Assembly: GCA_046520405.1 (NCBI GenBank)
Contig: JBKGHI010000018.1
Location: 1-64,000 of the forward strand
DNA length: 64,000 nt
Source of the DNA: Myxococcus sp046520405
Lineage (GTDB): Bacteria > Myxococcota > Myxococcia > Myxococcales > Myxococcaceae
Direction: 5' to 3'
Positions 1 to 7,691 of the stretch are shown here, piece after piece. The notes under the pieces were generated by a model. That model was not told where the DNA came from. It saw nothing but the letters and a program-made list of their open reading frames with translations, and did no database searches. Made by a program: the position numbers and the translations under genes. Numbering within the stretch: the stretch's first letter is position 1; the number at the start of each line of letters is the position of its first letter.

Positions 1-420
1 GCGCGCGAGGCCGAGGCGCGGTGCCGCCTGTCGGAAGCCGCGCCCACTCCGGGCACCTCCGGCGTGGAGCGCTGAGACGCCCCGTCCCAGCTCAGGGCAG
101 TACGTGCAGTAGAAGAACTGGGAGTTGATGGCGTACTGCGACGTCTCGCCCACGCACGTCACGGAACAGTCAGCCGCCGTCGTGCAGCGGCCGACCTGCC
201 CTTCCCGCTCGATGGGGAACGACGTCCAGTAGGTGGTGATGCGGGGACGGTACAGTGTGGTGCACGCCTGGGCGGCGACCTCGGAGGGCGCGGAAACAGC
301 CTCCTGCGCGGCCTCCGGCGTAGTGGGGACGTTTCCTTCCTCGTTCAGCTCCACGCCCTCGCCACACGCCACCAGGAAGCCTGCAAACACGGACGCCGCG
401 ACAGCCGAGATGTTACGCAC
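1..420 (-). CDS. Small lipoprotein, partial (runs off window start)
   Basis: The GTG start at 420 is chosen because a GAGAGGA ribosome-binding site lies 7 bases upstream and the frame stays open to base 1. The protein opens with a lipoprotein signal peptide, lipobox L-V-A-C at about residues 17-20, followed by a Glu/Pro/Ala-rich linker and a region with paired cysteines (Cys-Thr-Thr, Cys-Ser-Val-Thr-Cys, Cys-Thr-Tyr-Cys). It resembles the many short Cys-containing outer-membrane lipoproteins of myxobacteria. Function is unknown. The residues nearest the window edge are Gly/Ala/Arg-rich and look less protein-like, so the real C-terminus may differ. Confidence 0.6.
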   Translation of the reverse strand, partial: MRNISAVAASVFAGFLVACGEGVELNEEGNVPTTPEAAQEAVSAPSEVAAQACTTLYRPRITTYWTSFPIEREGQVGRCTTAADCSVTCVGETSQYAINSQFFYCTYCPELGRGVSALHAGGARSGRGFRQAAPRLGLAR

Positions 421-752
421 GGGCAAATCCTCTCAGTGAAGTTGCACGACGCGTGCATTCTGCCGGAGTAGTCTGTTTCAGCCGAGAAAGAAGCGGGCTC
501 CCAGGAAGTCATGCCAACCACCCGACAGGTAGGTCTCCGACATACCTGGGAGGGGTGTGCCCGGCTCGGGATTGAATGAACGTGGGCCGTGTTGACATGG
601 GGACGCACCGCTTGGGTTATCGCCGCGAAACATCCACTCACGAGCCCTTTGACAGGCTGTCCTGGGCGGTCGGCCACAGGTGTGCTAACGCAACAGCCGT
701 CCGCTCCACGGTCCCCTGAAGCAGCCGGCAGCGACCACAGGCACTCATCCAC
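421..752. other. Intergenic region between divergent genes
   Basis: About 330 bases separate a leftward lipoprotein from a rightward gene, so both promoters should lie here. I see no tRNA, long inverted repeat or convincing coding frame. Confidence 0.5.
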
Positions 753-1481
753 ATGCCAAGACCCCGTAGCCTTCGTTCCACGTCCTCTCTTTCGTCCACG
801 CGAAGCTCCCGCGTCTCCTCCCTGCCGCCGCTGGAACAAGCGTTCCGCGCCGTGCTGGGCGAGGAGCTCGCCGGGCAGTTGTCGCCCTTGACGGACTCGC
901 TCCTGCGCATCGCGGAGAGCCTGTCCTCCCGCGGTCTTCGTCAGCCGCCGCGGCGTGAGCTGCCGAACGCGGCCCTGGATGTGCTGGCGTCGTCGCTGGC
1001 GACCCTGGATGCGGCGTCCGACGACACCGTCGAGGCGGAAGCCGGCCCGGAGGCCCGGGCCTGCGCCGTCATCGGCTGCAAGCGTCCGGTGCGCAGCCTG
1101 GGTTACTGCGCGGCCCACTACCAGAAGCGTCGCCTCATGGTGGCGTCCGGGCGCCTGCACCACGCCTGGACGGAGGACGCCGCGCCGAACAGCATCCCGG
1201 ACGTCATCCTGGGCCGGAAGCGCCGGGAGGCCTCGGAGGCGCCGGAGCCCACCGTCATTCCGGAGGCCGTGCGTCCCGCCGAGGGCCCCCGCGTCTGGGT
1301 CCGCAAGAAGGGCGCGAGCGCGGTGGTGCCCACCAGCAATGGAGACAGCCAGCCGTCCCTGCAGTTGGCGCCGCCGGCGCAGTCCTCGGTGATTCCGACC
1401 GCCCAGCGCTCCGAGCGCGAGCAGGTGGCGTCCATCGTCGAGCAGTGGGCCAGCGAGTTCCGGGCCAACAAGCAGCGCTAG
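753..1481 (+). CDS. Hypothetical protein with a Cys/His zinc-binding motif
   Basis: 242 residues, not recognised as a named family. The N-terminus is Ser/Arg-rich and low in complexity. Near residues 107-130 there is a compact motif, Cys-x4-Cys-x8-Cys-x2-His followed by Tyr-x-Lys-Arg-Arg, which looks like the small zinc knuckle found at the start of some phage and bacterial HNH or DNA-binding proteins. No HNH catalytic block follows; the rest is Pro/Glu/Arg-rich and probably disordered, ending in a short amphipathic helix (about 220-238). A DNA- or RNA-binding regulatory role is plausible but only inferred from the knuckle. The start codon has a weak ribosome-binding site. Confidence 0.65.
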   Translation: MPRPRSLRSTSSLSSTRSSRVSSLPPLEQAFRAVLGEELAGQLSPLTDSLLRIAESLSSRGLRQPPRRELPNAALDVLASSLATLDAASDDTVEAEAGPEARACAVIGCKRPVRSLGYCAAHYQKRRLMVASGRLHHAWTEDAAPNSIPDVILGRKRREASEAPEPTVIPEAVRPAEGPRVWVRKKGASAVVPTSNGDSQPSLQLAPPAQSSVIPTAQRSEREQVASIVEQWASEFRANKQR

Positions 1482-1672
1482 TGACGTGTCCTGCCCCGAG
1501 GGCCACAGTGGCCTGACGGGGCAGCGACGCCTCCGACGCGATGCGGCACGCAGCATCCATGGGCGGCGTCTGCCAATAGCGCCGCCCATGACGGTCGCGT
1601 GACAGTGGGCGGGCATGGTTCCAGGGACTCGAATCGGCGGCGGCTGCCGCCGCGCCAGCCCTGGACCTCCGA

Positions 1673-2701
1673 ATGGACTCCGCGACCCGCAGCAGCGCCT
1701 TCACGTCACTCTCCAAAGACGCAGAGCGGAACCTCATCGCCCGCACGCGGCCCTACGCCGCGCAGGACACGCGGCGGAGCTGGTGGGAAGTGGGCACCAC
1801 CTTCCTGGCCCTGCTGGGCGCCGTGGCGCTCGCCACCCTCCCCCCGTGGTGGCCCCTGCGCGTCGTGGGCAGCGTGGCGCAGGCGCTGGTGCTGATCCGC
1901 TCCTTCATCCTGGTCCACGACTACCTGCACGGTTCGCTGCTGTCGGGCTCGCGGCTGGGGAAGGCGCTGTTCCACACCCACGCGGTGCTGCTGCTCACGC
2001 CGCCGCGCGTCTGGAGCGAGACGCACAACCACCACCACGCGAACACGGCGCGGCTGGCGGCGTCCGCGTCCGGCACGTTCACCACGTGGACGGCGCAGCA
2101 GTGGCGTGAGGCCACGGCGCTGGAGCGGCTGGCCTACGTGGTGGAGCGGCACCCGCTGGTGATGCTGTTCGCGTACCCGCTCGCGTTCTTGAGCGGGCTG
2201 TGCATCGTGCCCTTCATGCGGCACCCGCTGCGCTACTGGAGCGCGGGCTTCGCGGTCCTGCTGCACGTGGCCATCAGCGTGGCGGTGTTCTCCTTCGGGG
2301 GCCTGGGCGTGTACCTCACGGCGATGGTGCTGCCGCTGTCCATTGGCTACGCGCTGGGGGCGTACCTCTTCTTCTCCCAGCACAACTTCCCGGACGTCGC
2401 ACTGCGCGAGGACGAGGACTGGACGCACGCCAGCGCGGCCCTGGAGGCCTCGAGCTACCTGGCCACGGGCCCCGTCATGGCGTGGTTCACGGGGAACATC
2501 GGCTACCACCACGTCCACCACCTGAACCCGCGCATCCCCTTCTACCGGCTGCCGGAGGCCATGGCGGCCATCCCGGAGCTCCAGAACCCGCGCACCACCA
2601 CCCTGCACCCCAGGGACGTGATGGCCTGTTTGCGGCTGAACGTCTGGGACGGGGAGCGGGGCCGCATGGTCCGGTTCCGGGACGTCCCCGCGTCTCGGTA
2701 G
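1673..2701 (+). CDS. Membrane fatty acid desaturase
   Basis: 342 residues. The three histidine boxes of the membrane-bound diiron desaturase/hydroxylase superfamily are present: His82-x3-His86 (HDYLH), a dense second box at His118-His122 (HNHHH) and His279-His283 (HHVHH). Hydrophobic spans flank the boxes at about 43-80 and 165-240, the usual two-hairpin membrane layout. It should introduce a double bond or hydroxyl into an acyl chain at the inner membrane using O2 and an electron donor. It is monocistronic and ends 162 bases before a tRNA. Regiospecificity cannot be read from sequence. The start has only a weak upstream GGA; no better start was seen. Confidence 0.85.
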   Translation: MDSATRSSAFTSLSKDAERNLIARTRPYAAQDTRRSWWEVGTTFLALLGAVALATLPPWWPLRVVGSVAQALVLIRSFILVHDYLHGSLLSGSRLGKALFHTHAVLLLTPPRVWSETHNHHHANTARLAASASGTFTTWTAQQWREATALERLAYVVERHPLVMLFAYPLAFLSGLCIVPFMRHPLRYWSAGFAVLLHVAISVAVFSFGGLGVYLTAMVLPLSIGYALGAYLFFSQHNFPDVALREDEDWTHASAALEASSYLATGPVMAWFTGNIGYHHVHHLNPRIPFYRLPEAMAAIPELQNPRTTTLHPRDVMACLRLNVWDGERGRMVRFRDVPASR

Positions 2702-2863
2702 GGGCGCCTGGCAGGGGCCCGAGGGGGCGATGGATGCGCTGGTGCGTTGCGCGCGCCGGGCCGCCTGCTATAACGCACGCCGTTGTGCATGCGCCTCCTT
2801 GGGGGAACATGGCTGGACCTTTCCGGAGGGTCTCCTCTGGAAAGCGTGGTGACTTGAGAGCAC

Positions 2864-2937
2864 GACCCCGTAGCTCAGTTGGATAGAGCGGCGGTTTCCT
2901 AAACCGCAGGCCACAGGTTCGATTCCTGTCGGGGTCA
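2864..2937 (+). tRNA. tRNA-Arg (anticodon CCT)
   Basis: The cloverleaf is complete: a 7-bp acceptor stem (GACCCCG with CGGGGTC), D-arm with AGCTCAGTTGGATAGAGC, anticodon stem GCGGT/ACCGC around loop TTCCTAA (anticodon CCT), and a T-arm containing GGTTCGATTCC. CCA is not encoded. It reads the rare AGG codon. Confidence 0.96.
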
Positions 2938-3003
2938 CTGCCCAAGCTTCCGTCCCGCCTGGGGATTTTCGGCGGATGGGGACGATGTCCTCGCGCTGGC
3001 CTT

Positions 3004-3219
3004 GTGGCGCTGTTGTGGCGTCGCGGCAAAGCCAAACACTCACCGAGCCTCACCGATGAAAAGCCTGCGGATACCCGAGGCGGTAGTGGCGCAACGCCAT
3101 CCACCCCGGCCCGCGGAAGCCCCTTGCCAGCCGAGTTCACCCTGAAGTTCCGCCGCCTCGATAAGGCTGGCGAGTGCTGGGAGGTGAACTACGACGCTGG
3201 CACCGTGCACAAGGAGTGA
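3004..3219 (+). CDS. Doubtful short ORF, possible gene remnant
   Basis: A 71-residue frame. The first half is low-complexity and unconvincing. The last 25 residues (ending W-E-V-N-Y-D-A-G-T-V-H-K-E) look like a genuine C-terminus. There is no ribosome-binding site at the ATG. It may be the 3' remnant of a gene lost next to the tRNA. The rest of 2938-3275 holds nothing I can identify. Confidence 0.22.
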   Translation: MALLWRRGKAKHSPSLTDEKPADTRGGSGATPSTPARGSPLPAEFTLKFRRLDKAGECWEVNYDAGTVHKE

Positions 3220-3275
3220 CGCATCACAATCTCTCCGCGAACTACGATTCCTGATTTTCGGGTCAGGAGGAGTCG

Positions 3276-3904
3276 ATGCCGGCAGTGCTGGTGTGCCGCA
3301 CAGCAGCGCTCAGCCTCATCCCAGGCTGTGCCACTGCACCCGAGCCGAGCACCACCCGGGATTACTGGCGCTCAGGACTACACGTCCACGTGCGGGGCCC
3401 GTGGGAAGCCATCACCCCGTCAACCGACGTGGACGAGGTCATCGACCAGCTCTGCCCTGCCGTCATGGAGCTGCCGCGCGCAACGGACCGCGACTATGGG
3501 CAGGAGTCCTGCGGCGCCATCTACTCGCTGGGAGACGGCACCTACTACGCCAGCATGCCCTCCCCCTGAGTGAGCCTGTCCCCGTGGGCCTGTCGAAGAA
3601 GAAGACGTGCATCCCGCCCCGGTATGTCGCCGACTCCAGAGGGCGGGCGGTAGTGCTCGCGGACTTCCACAGCCATCCGTGGTCCCCGTCGTCCATGACG
3701 CCCACCGACCGCCACGCAAAAACGCAATTCTGGACCATCCGCATCCAGTTCGACCGCGCCTGCACCATCACCAAACTGGTGCCGAATCTCGGCAGCGAGC
3801 AACCCGGAGAGGTCTACCTCCGACAACGCAATCGTTGGAAGTTGGTGGGCATCATCAAGAACGAGGACAAGGGACTCGGGTTCGTCACTGCGGTGGATGA
3901 CTGA
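3276..3904 (+). pseudogene. Lipoprotein with JAMM-like motif, interrupted by a one-base frameshift
   Basis: Two frames read as one protein. The first (3276-3569) has a signal peptide with lipobox I-P-G-C and runs to a TGA at 3567-3569 just after a C5 run (3562-3566). The second frame continues without a break in protein-like character to a stop at 3904. One extra C in the run would join them into about 209 residues. The second half contains His-Ser-His-Pro followed by Asp ten residues after the second His (H-x-H-x10-D), the zinc-binding pattern of JAMM/JAB metallo-isopeptidases, so a secreted JAB-fold hydrolase or toxin-like domain is possible. The lesion may be real, phase-variable or a sequencing error in a homopolymer. 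Confidence 0.55.
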
Positions 3905-3955
3905 GGGCTGAGCGTGTCGATGCACATTCGGATTCGTGGCCCGCACGGAGGCCCC

Positions 3956-4375
3956 ATGAAGCGCGTTCTGCTGCCCCTTCTCTGCATCCTCCCGGCATGC
4001 GCCCTGCTCCAGAAGCCGCCGCGCCCGGTCCACGCTCCACCGGAAGAGGCTGCCGCCGTCGAAATCCCGCTCGCGTTTCCGATCGAGGGACGGCAGGTCA
4101 TCAACGGCACCACCCTGCGCGCCATTCAGCTCGCCATGGAGGACTACCTTCCATGGGACCGGAAGCTGCCCAGCGATGCCACGCCGCTCTACGAGTGCCT
4201 CAACCGCCGCGAGTCCTACGTGGTCGCCGCGGCACCTGCCTCGCCGGGCATCGTGCTCGTCAGCATCATCCCGAACCCGCATGCATGCGACATCGCCACG
4301 GCCCCCATCCTGGACGTGGGCGCCACCAATGCGGTTGATGTGAACGGCTGGCGCATCCTCGCAGTGCAGGAGTAG
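3956..4375 (+). CDS. Lipoprotein of unknown function
   Basis: The ATG at 3956 is preferred over an in-frame ATG at 3914 because GGAGG lies just upstream of 3956 and the protein then begins directly with a signal peptide ending in lipobox L-P-A-C. The mature part (about 120 residues) starts with a Pro-rich linker and has two further cysteines (C-L-N-R and H-A-C-D) that could pair. No family is recognised. It begins 51 bases after the JAMM-like lipoprotein, so the two may form a pair, for example effector and partner; that is inference from position only. Confidence 0.6.
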   Translation: MKRVLLPLLCILPACALLQKPPRPVHAPPEEAAAVEIPLAFPIEGRQVINGTTLRAIQLAMEDYLPWDRKLPSDATPLYECLNRRESYVVAAAPASPGIVLVSIIPNPHACDIATAPILDVGATNAVDVNGWRILAVQE

Positions 4376-4441
4376 TCGCGCGAGGAGTCGCCGCCGGGAA
4401 TGCCAGCGGGGCAGCCGCGTGCGACTAGGGGCTGTCCCTGA

Positions 4442-5065
4442 TTAGCGCAGCCAATGAAGCATGGATGCGACATGCAGGACGGCGAGGTAGCTGGTCGCCG
4501 TCTTGTCATAGCGGGTGGCGACAGCCCGAGAGCGCTTGAGGTCGTGGAATAAGCACTCCAGCCGGTAGCGCAGCAGGTACAGCGGGCGGCCTAACGGCAA
4601 CGCCCGCGTACGGCTCGGGTCCTAATGGATGACAGGCTTCATCCTGAGCATTCGAACGTTGGCGCGGATGCGGTCGGCGTCATAACCGGTATCCGCGATG
4701 AACGCGGCGCCCTCGGCGTGCACCAGAAGTTCTTCGGCCATTGTGGACTCGTGCTGCTGGCCGGGCGTCAGCGCGACGTGGAGCGGCTTACTGTTGCCGC
4801 GCATGCTTTTTGATGGTTCCACGGCGTTCCACGGACCGGCTCGTTGATGGGCACCTCCAGCAAGCGCGCGAAACCACTGGAGTCCATCACGAGCGCGCGG
4901 CCGGGTGTCACCGCCGATGATGGCCTCTTCTTGAGGCGATTCCCTTTGGGGAATCGACGGTTGCAGCTTGAGCCGGAGCACGAGGCGGCTCAAGGCTGCC
5001 CGGAGGGCACCGCCGCTAGGCGGCCGTAGGGCCTTGAACCGACTCGGGATTCCGGCGTCCATCAT
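4442..5065 (-). pseudogene. IS5-family transposase remnant
   Basis: The minus strand encodes the C-terminal half of an IS5-type DDE transposase: T-P-G-Q-Q-H-E-S, A-D-T-G-Y-D-A-D, then after an in-frame TAG at 4622-4624 the typical end R-Y-R-L-E-C-L-F-H-D-L-K-R and A-T-R-Y-D-K-T-A, stopping at 4442. The upstream part is scrambled across frames, for example a stretch reading M-D-S-S-G-F-A-R in another frame near 4880. The element is therefore inactive through at least one nonsense mutation and one or more frameshifts. A G-rich end (GGGGCTGTCCCT, 4429-4440) lies past the stop and could be a terminal repeat; I could not find its partner. Confidence 0.75.
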
Positions 5066-5326
5066 CCAGCCGGCTCACCCGTCCATCAACAAACGTGCTC
5101 GGCAACAGATACTGCACCTACTTCCGTTACGGATGCTGCGAGCCGCATTAGGCTTTGACCAGGGCCAGCAAATCGCCGGTTGACAGGATCGGCAGCATGG
5201 CCCAAGTCACGACCCAGCCGCCGACAGACTTCCGCAGTCACACAGCGGCACCGAGGGCGCTTGTCCTTTTTCGAGGCCATGACAGAGTCATGGCCTTCCC
5301 GATGTCGGGCCTAAATGGAAACGCAC

Positions 5327-5590
5327 ATGTCATTCAAGCATACACGAGTCCTTGTTGCCGCCCTTGTCGCTGCGGCTTTGTGGAGCCCTCCCGCACTCGC
5401 GACCACCTGCGAAGAGGAATATAGTTACTGCTATTACCTGGCCTCACTCGAGTCGGACGAACGGGCCCGCGACGCCAAGCAGAACGAGTGCGACCACAAC
5501 TACTGGCTATGCACCTCACAGCCTTCGACGAGCGATGCGGCATCGCTCGCTGCTGAGGCCCACACCAGCCGCGACGCCTCACGCGACTGA
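5327..5590 (+). CDS. Small exported Cys-containing protein
   Basis: About 87 residues from the ATG at 5327; an in-frame ATG at 5315 adds four residues and neither has a strong ribosome-binding site. A clear Sec signal peptide (R-V-L-V-A-A-L-V-A-A-A-L) ends with P-A-L-A. The mature part has Cys-x6-Cys and two later cysteines, suggesting two disulfides, and then a Ser/Ala/Asp tail. No family is recognised. It lies immediately downstream of the IS remnant. Confidence 0.5.
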   Translation: MSFKHTRVLVAALVAAALWSPPALATTCEEEYSYCYYLASLESDERARDAKQNECDHNYWLCTSQPSTSDAASLAAEAHTSRDASRD

Positions 5591-5776
5591 GCAGGCGGCT
5601 GCCGTCCTCTGCACGGTGCCGGACACAACACCCGCTCGACGACGGAAACGCAAACACCGACGATGAACGTTTCCAACGTCGACTGCCCCACTTCCACTCT
5701 GCCGTCTGCCACCCAAATGCTCGATCAATATTTGAGATAGCGTGCGCTCATCAATTCCACGCACGGAGGCAGCACC

Positions 5777-6115
5777 ATGATGAACCGCATGAAGTGGCTG
5801 GTCGCGGTTGGCTCTCTGCTGTTGGCGGCGGGATGCGGGCCAATGGAGACTGAGGAGTCCCTCAACACACCACCGTCCAGTGAGGTTCAGACTGCGGATG
5901 CGCCCGACACGGTGGGTGTACCCACCAAGCAGCCGCAACCTGAGCCCAACAATGTCAGACAGCGCGCAACAGGTGCATCAATGGGTGCGGCACAGCGCCA
6001 TCGTGTCACCAAGGCTGTCGCGTTCGCTACGAACTCTGCATACTCGACTGCTAAGCATCCAATTGACAGAGATCGACAGCCCGCCCACCGCCTCTTCCTC
6101 TCATTGAAGTTGTAG
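5777..6115 (+). CDS. Small lipoprotein, C-terminus possibly degenerate
   Basis: Starts at ATG 5777 with GGAGG 8 bases upstream. It has a lipoprotein signal peptide with lipobox L-A-A-G-C and an acidic, Pro/Thr-rich linker like neighbouring lipoproteins. After about residue 60 the sequence turns Arg/His-rich and lacks the conserved cysteines expected in this class, so the 3' part may have drifted out of its original frame. Function unknown. Confidence 0.45.
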   Translation: MMNRMKWLVAVGSLLLAAGCGPMETEESLNTPPSSEVQTADAPDTVGVPTKQPQPEPNNVRQRATGASMGAAQRHRVTKAVAFATNSAYSTAKHPIDRDRQPAHRLFLSLKL

Positions 6116-6349
6116 ATGGCGCCGCAGGGCCGAAGCTGCTTCATCATCACATTGAGGACAATGGCCCGCGCATGCCGAGCCATCGTTCTCTCCGTCGCTG
6201 CCGGGGCCTGGGCATCCATGGATACCGCGCCGTCTTGGCTATAAGCGAAGTGGAACGTCTTGGGTGGTACGGCACCGGCAGCGACCACCGCGCTGACACG
6301 AGCCCGGCCGGTAGTAGAGACACCAGTGTTATCGCCGCAGGGAGGCGCG
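6116..6349. other. Intergenic, weak coding signal on minus strand
   Basis: No plus-strand gene. The minus strand stays open from 6288 to 5887 and a stretch around 6120-6270 (P-K-T-F-H-F-A-Y-S-Q-D-G) looks protein-like, but it overlaps the lipoprotein gene, lacks a ribosome-binding site and has mixed third-position composition. I read it as a possible decayed fragment. Confidence 0.25.
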
Positions 6350-6652
6350 ATGCCGCACGGAGTGCTGTACGACGAGTCGCAGGACGCGTGGACAGCGACA
6401 GTGGAAGTCGAGGGAGCTCTTCTCTACGAAGACGTCTACGCTTCCGAAGAAGACGCTGCACTCGGGCGCGAAATCGCCATCGTCGTCAATTCATGGCCAG
6501 CGAATAGGAACTACCCTGAGATGGACCTTCCTGGGCTGTGCCGACGTGTCGCCACAAATCTCGGCACGCTTCTGGATGACGACATCTGGCACCCATGGGC
6601 CCAGCGCATTGGGCTGAGCCCGAAAGCGTTTCTCCAACTCGGAGACCATTGA
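6350..6652 (+). CDS. Hypothetical acidic small protein
   Basis: 100 residues. The ATG at 6350 is chosen because GGGAGG lies 4 bases upstream; the frame extends further but without support. The protein is acidic, soluble and lacks signal peptide or membrane spans. It begins with a short beta-rich segment (H-G-V-L-Y-D-E) followed by helical segments. No family is recognised. Confidence 0.45.
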   Translation: MPHGVLYDESQDAWTATVEVEGALLYEDVYASEEDAALGREIAIVVNSWPANRNYPEMDLPGLCRRVATNLGTLLDDDIWHPWAQRIGLSPKAFLQLGDH

Positions 6653-6866
6653 GATGCGACTCGCTGAATCCTTGCAGCAAGCGAGCGCTGGAGACACTTG
6701 TCGCCAACTGAGATGCTTCTACCCATGGCAGCGGATTCCTGCACCCAGCCTGTATCAAGCACTCAGCCGCCGTTGACCACCAGCCACGCCCCAGCCCCTG
6801 GGTACGATTGACCAGCCTTCCCAGCTATCCTGGGCCAGGCAGCACCTTCACCAAAAGGGGAACAAC

Positions 6867-7139
6867 ATGCGCGCAGGAATCATGAGCGGACTGCTGGCCA
6901 TCGGACTGCTGACGGGCTGTGGCGTCGAGGAACCCGACACCGCCGGACTCGAAACGGAAGCCCAGGCCATCCCGTGTCGGGACATCACCGGCCGGGACTA
7001 CGTCGTCACGTACTACGCGGAGCCCGCGAAGATCACCAAGGTGGGCGAGCTCCAGTGCGGCTGCACCACGCCGGAGCGAGTCCTCACCGGCACGCAGACC
7101 GCCCACTACGAGAAGGTCTACGGCTGCATCGCGATGTAG
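6867..7139 (+). CDS. Small Cys-containing lipoprotein (DUF6289-like)
   Basis: 90 residues, ribosome-binding site AGGGGAA 6 bases before the ATG. Lipoprotein signal peptide with lipobox L-L-T-G-C at about residue 18. The mature part carries Y-V-V-T-Y-Y-A and then Cys-Gly-Cys-Thr-Thr and a terminal Tyr-Gly-Cys, the pattern of very short myxobacterial lipoproteins with a Y-x-Y-Y strand and three or four cysteines (resembling DUF6289; family name from memory). Role unknown. It ends in a hairpin shared with the convergent gene. Confidence 0.65.
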   Translation: MRAGIMSGLLAIGLLTGCGVEEPDTAGLETEAQAIPCRDITGRDYVVTYYAEPAKITKVGELQCGCTTPERVLTGTQTAHYEKVYGCIAM

Positions 7140-7174
7140 CCACACGGCCCCGCCCTACCTGACATGGCGGAACG

Positions 7175-7209
7175 GCGCGCGAGCAGGGAGAACCTCGCTG
7201 CTCGCGCGC
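7175..7209. terminator. Hairpin between convergent genes
   Basis: A perfect 12-bp stem (GCGCGCGAGCAG / CTGCTCGCGCGC) with an 11-base loop sits between two convergent lipoprotein genes. There is no T-run, so it is a probable bidirectional terminator or mRNA 3' stabiliser. A short direct repeat CAGTGCGA follows. Confidence 0.55.
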
Positions 7210-7219
7210 TCAGTGCGAC

Positions 7220-7510
7220 TCAGTGCGAGCGGTAGCAGTACCGCCCCGGGTCACCCTGCGTGCAATCCTGGGGACAGGACCGAGCCGTCTCCCCAGGGCA
7301 GCATGCGCCGTTGCCGCAGAACTCGCCCAGCGGACAATCCTGGGGACAGCTCACTCGCTCGCCAACCGTGCAGATGCCGTCTCCGCAGACGGCCAGCGTG
7401 GCCTCCGACGTGGCGAGCTCTTCTTCCGGCGCCTCATCCACAGCGCCAACGCCACAACCCACGACACTACCCACCACCACGGCCAACACGACACGCCAGG
7501 CTGCCTTCAT
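7220..7510 (-). CDS. Cys-rich repeat lipoprotein
   Basis: 96 residues. The ATG at 7510 has AGGAG 8 bases upstream. It begins with a lipoprotein signal peptide (V-V-G-C lipobox) and an acidic linker. The mature protein contains two copies of the C-G-x-G-x-C-x(4,5)-E-x(4)-C-x2-D-C repeat that is widespread in secreted and surface proteins of myxobacteria; it probably forms small disulfide-knotted modules. Ends with another Cys near the C-terminus. Function unknown. Confidence 0.7.
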   Translation of the reverse strand: MKAAWRVVLAVVVGSVVGCGVGAVDEAPEEELATSEATLAVCGDGICTVGERVSCPQDCPLGEFCGNGACCPGETARSCPQDCTQGDPGRYCYRSH

Positions 7511-7691
7511 GGGGACGCTCCTTGCTCGAGTTGCACGATGAGAGAGTTGCGCCCGAATGCTCGCACGCCCGCCGTGACGCAAAAGATGCGCTGCGCCCGA
7601 CCCGTGCATCCCCTTGCGAATCCGTGTATCTACGGGCCCCAAGTTTGCCTAGTTCCCGACGTTTTCCGGACCTCGCTCGGAGAAGACCGCC

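Noticed and set aside
2768..3043. Minus-strand frame running through tRNA-Arg
   Set aside because: It includes the antisense of the tRNA, a common false gene.
5887..6288. Minus-strand frame of 133 codons
   Set aside because: A short segment looks protein-like, but it has no ribosome-binding site and overlaps a lipoprotein gene.
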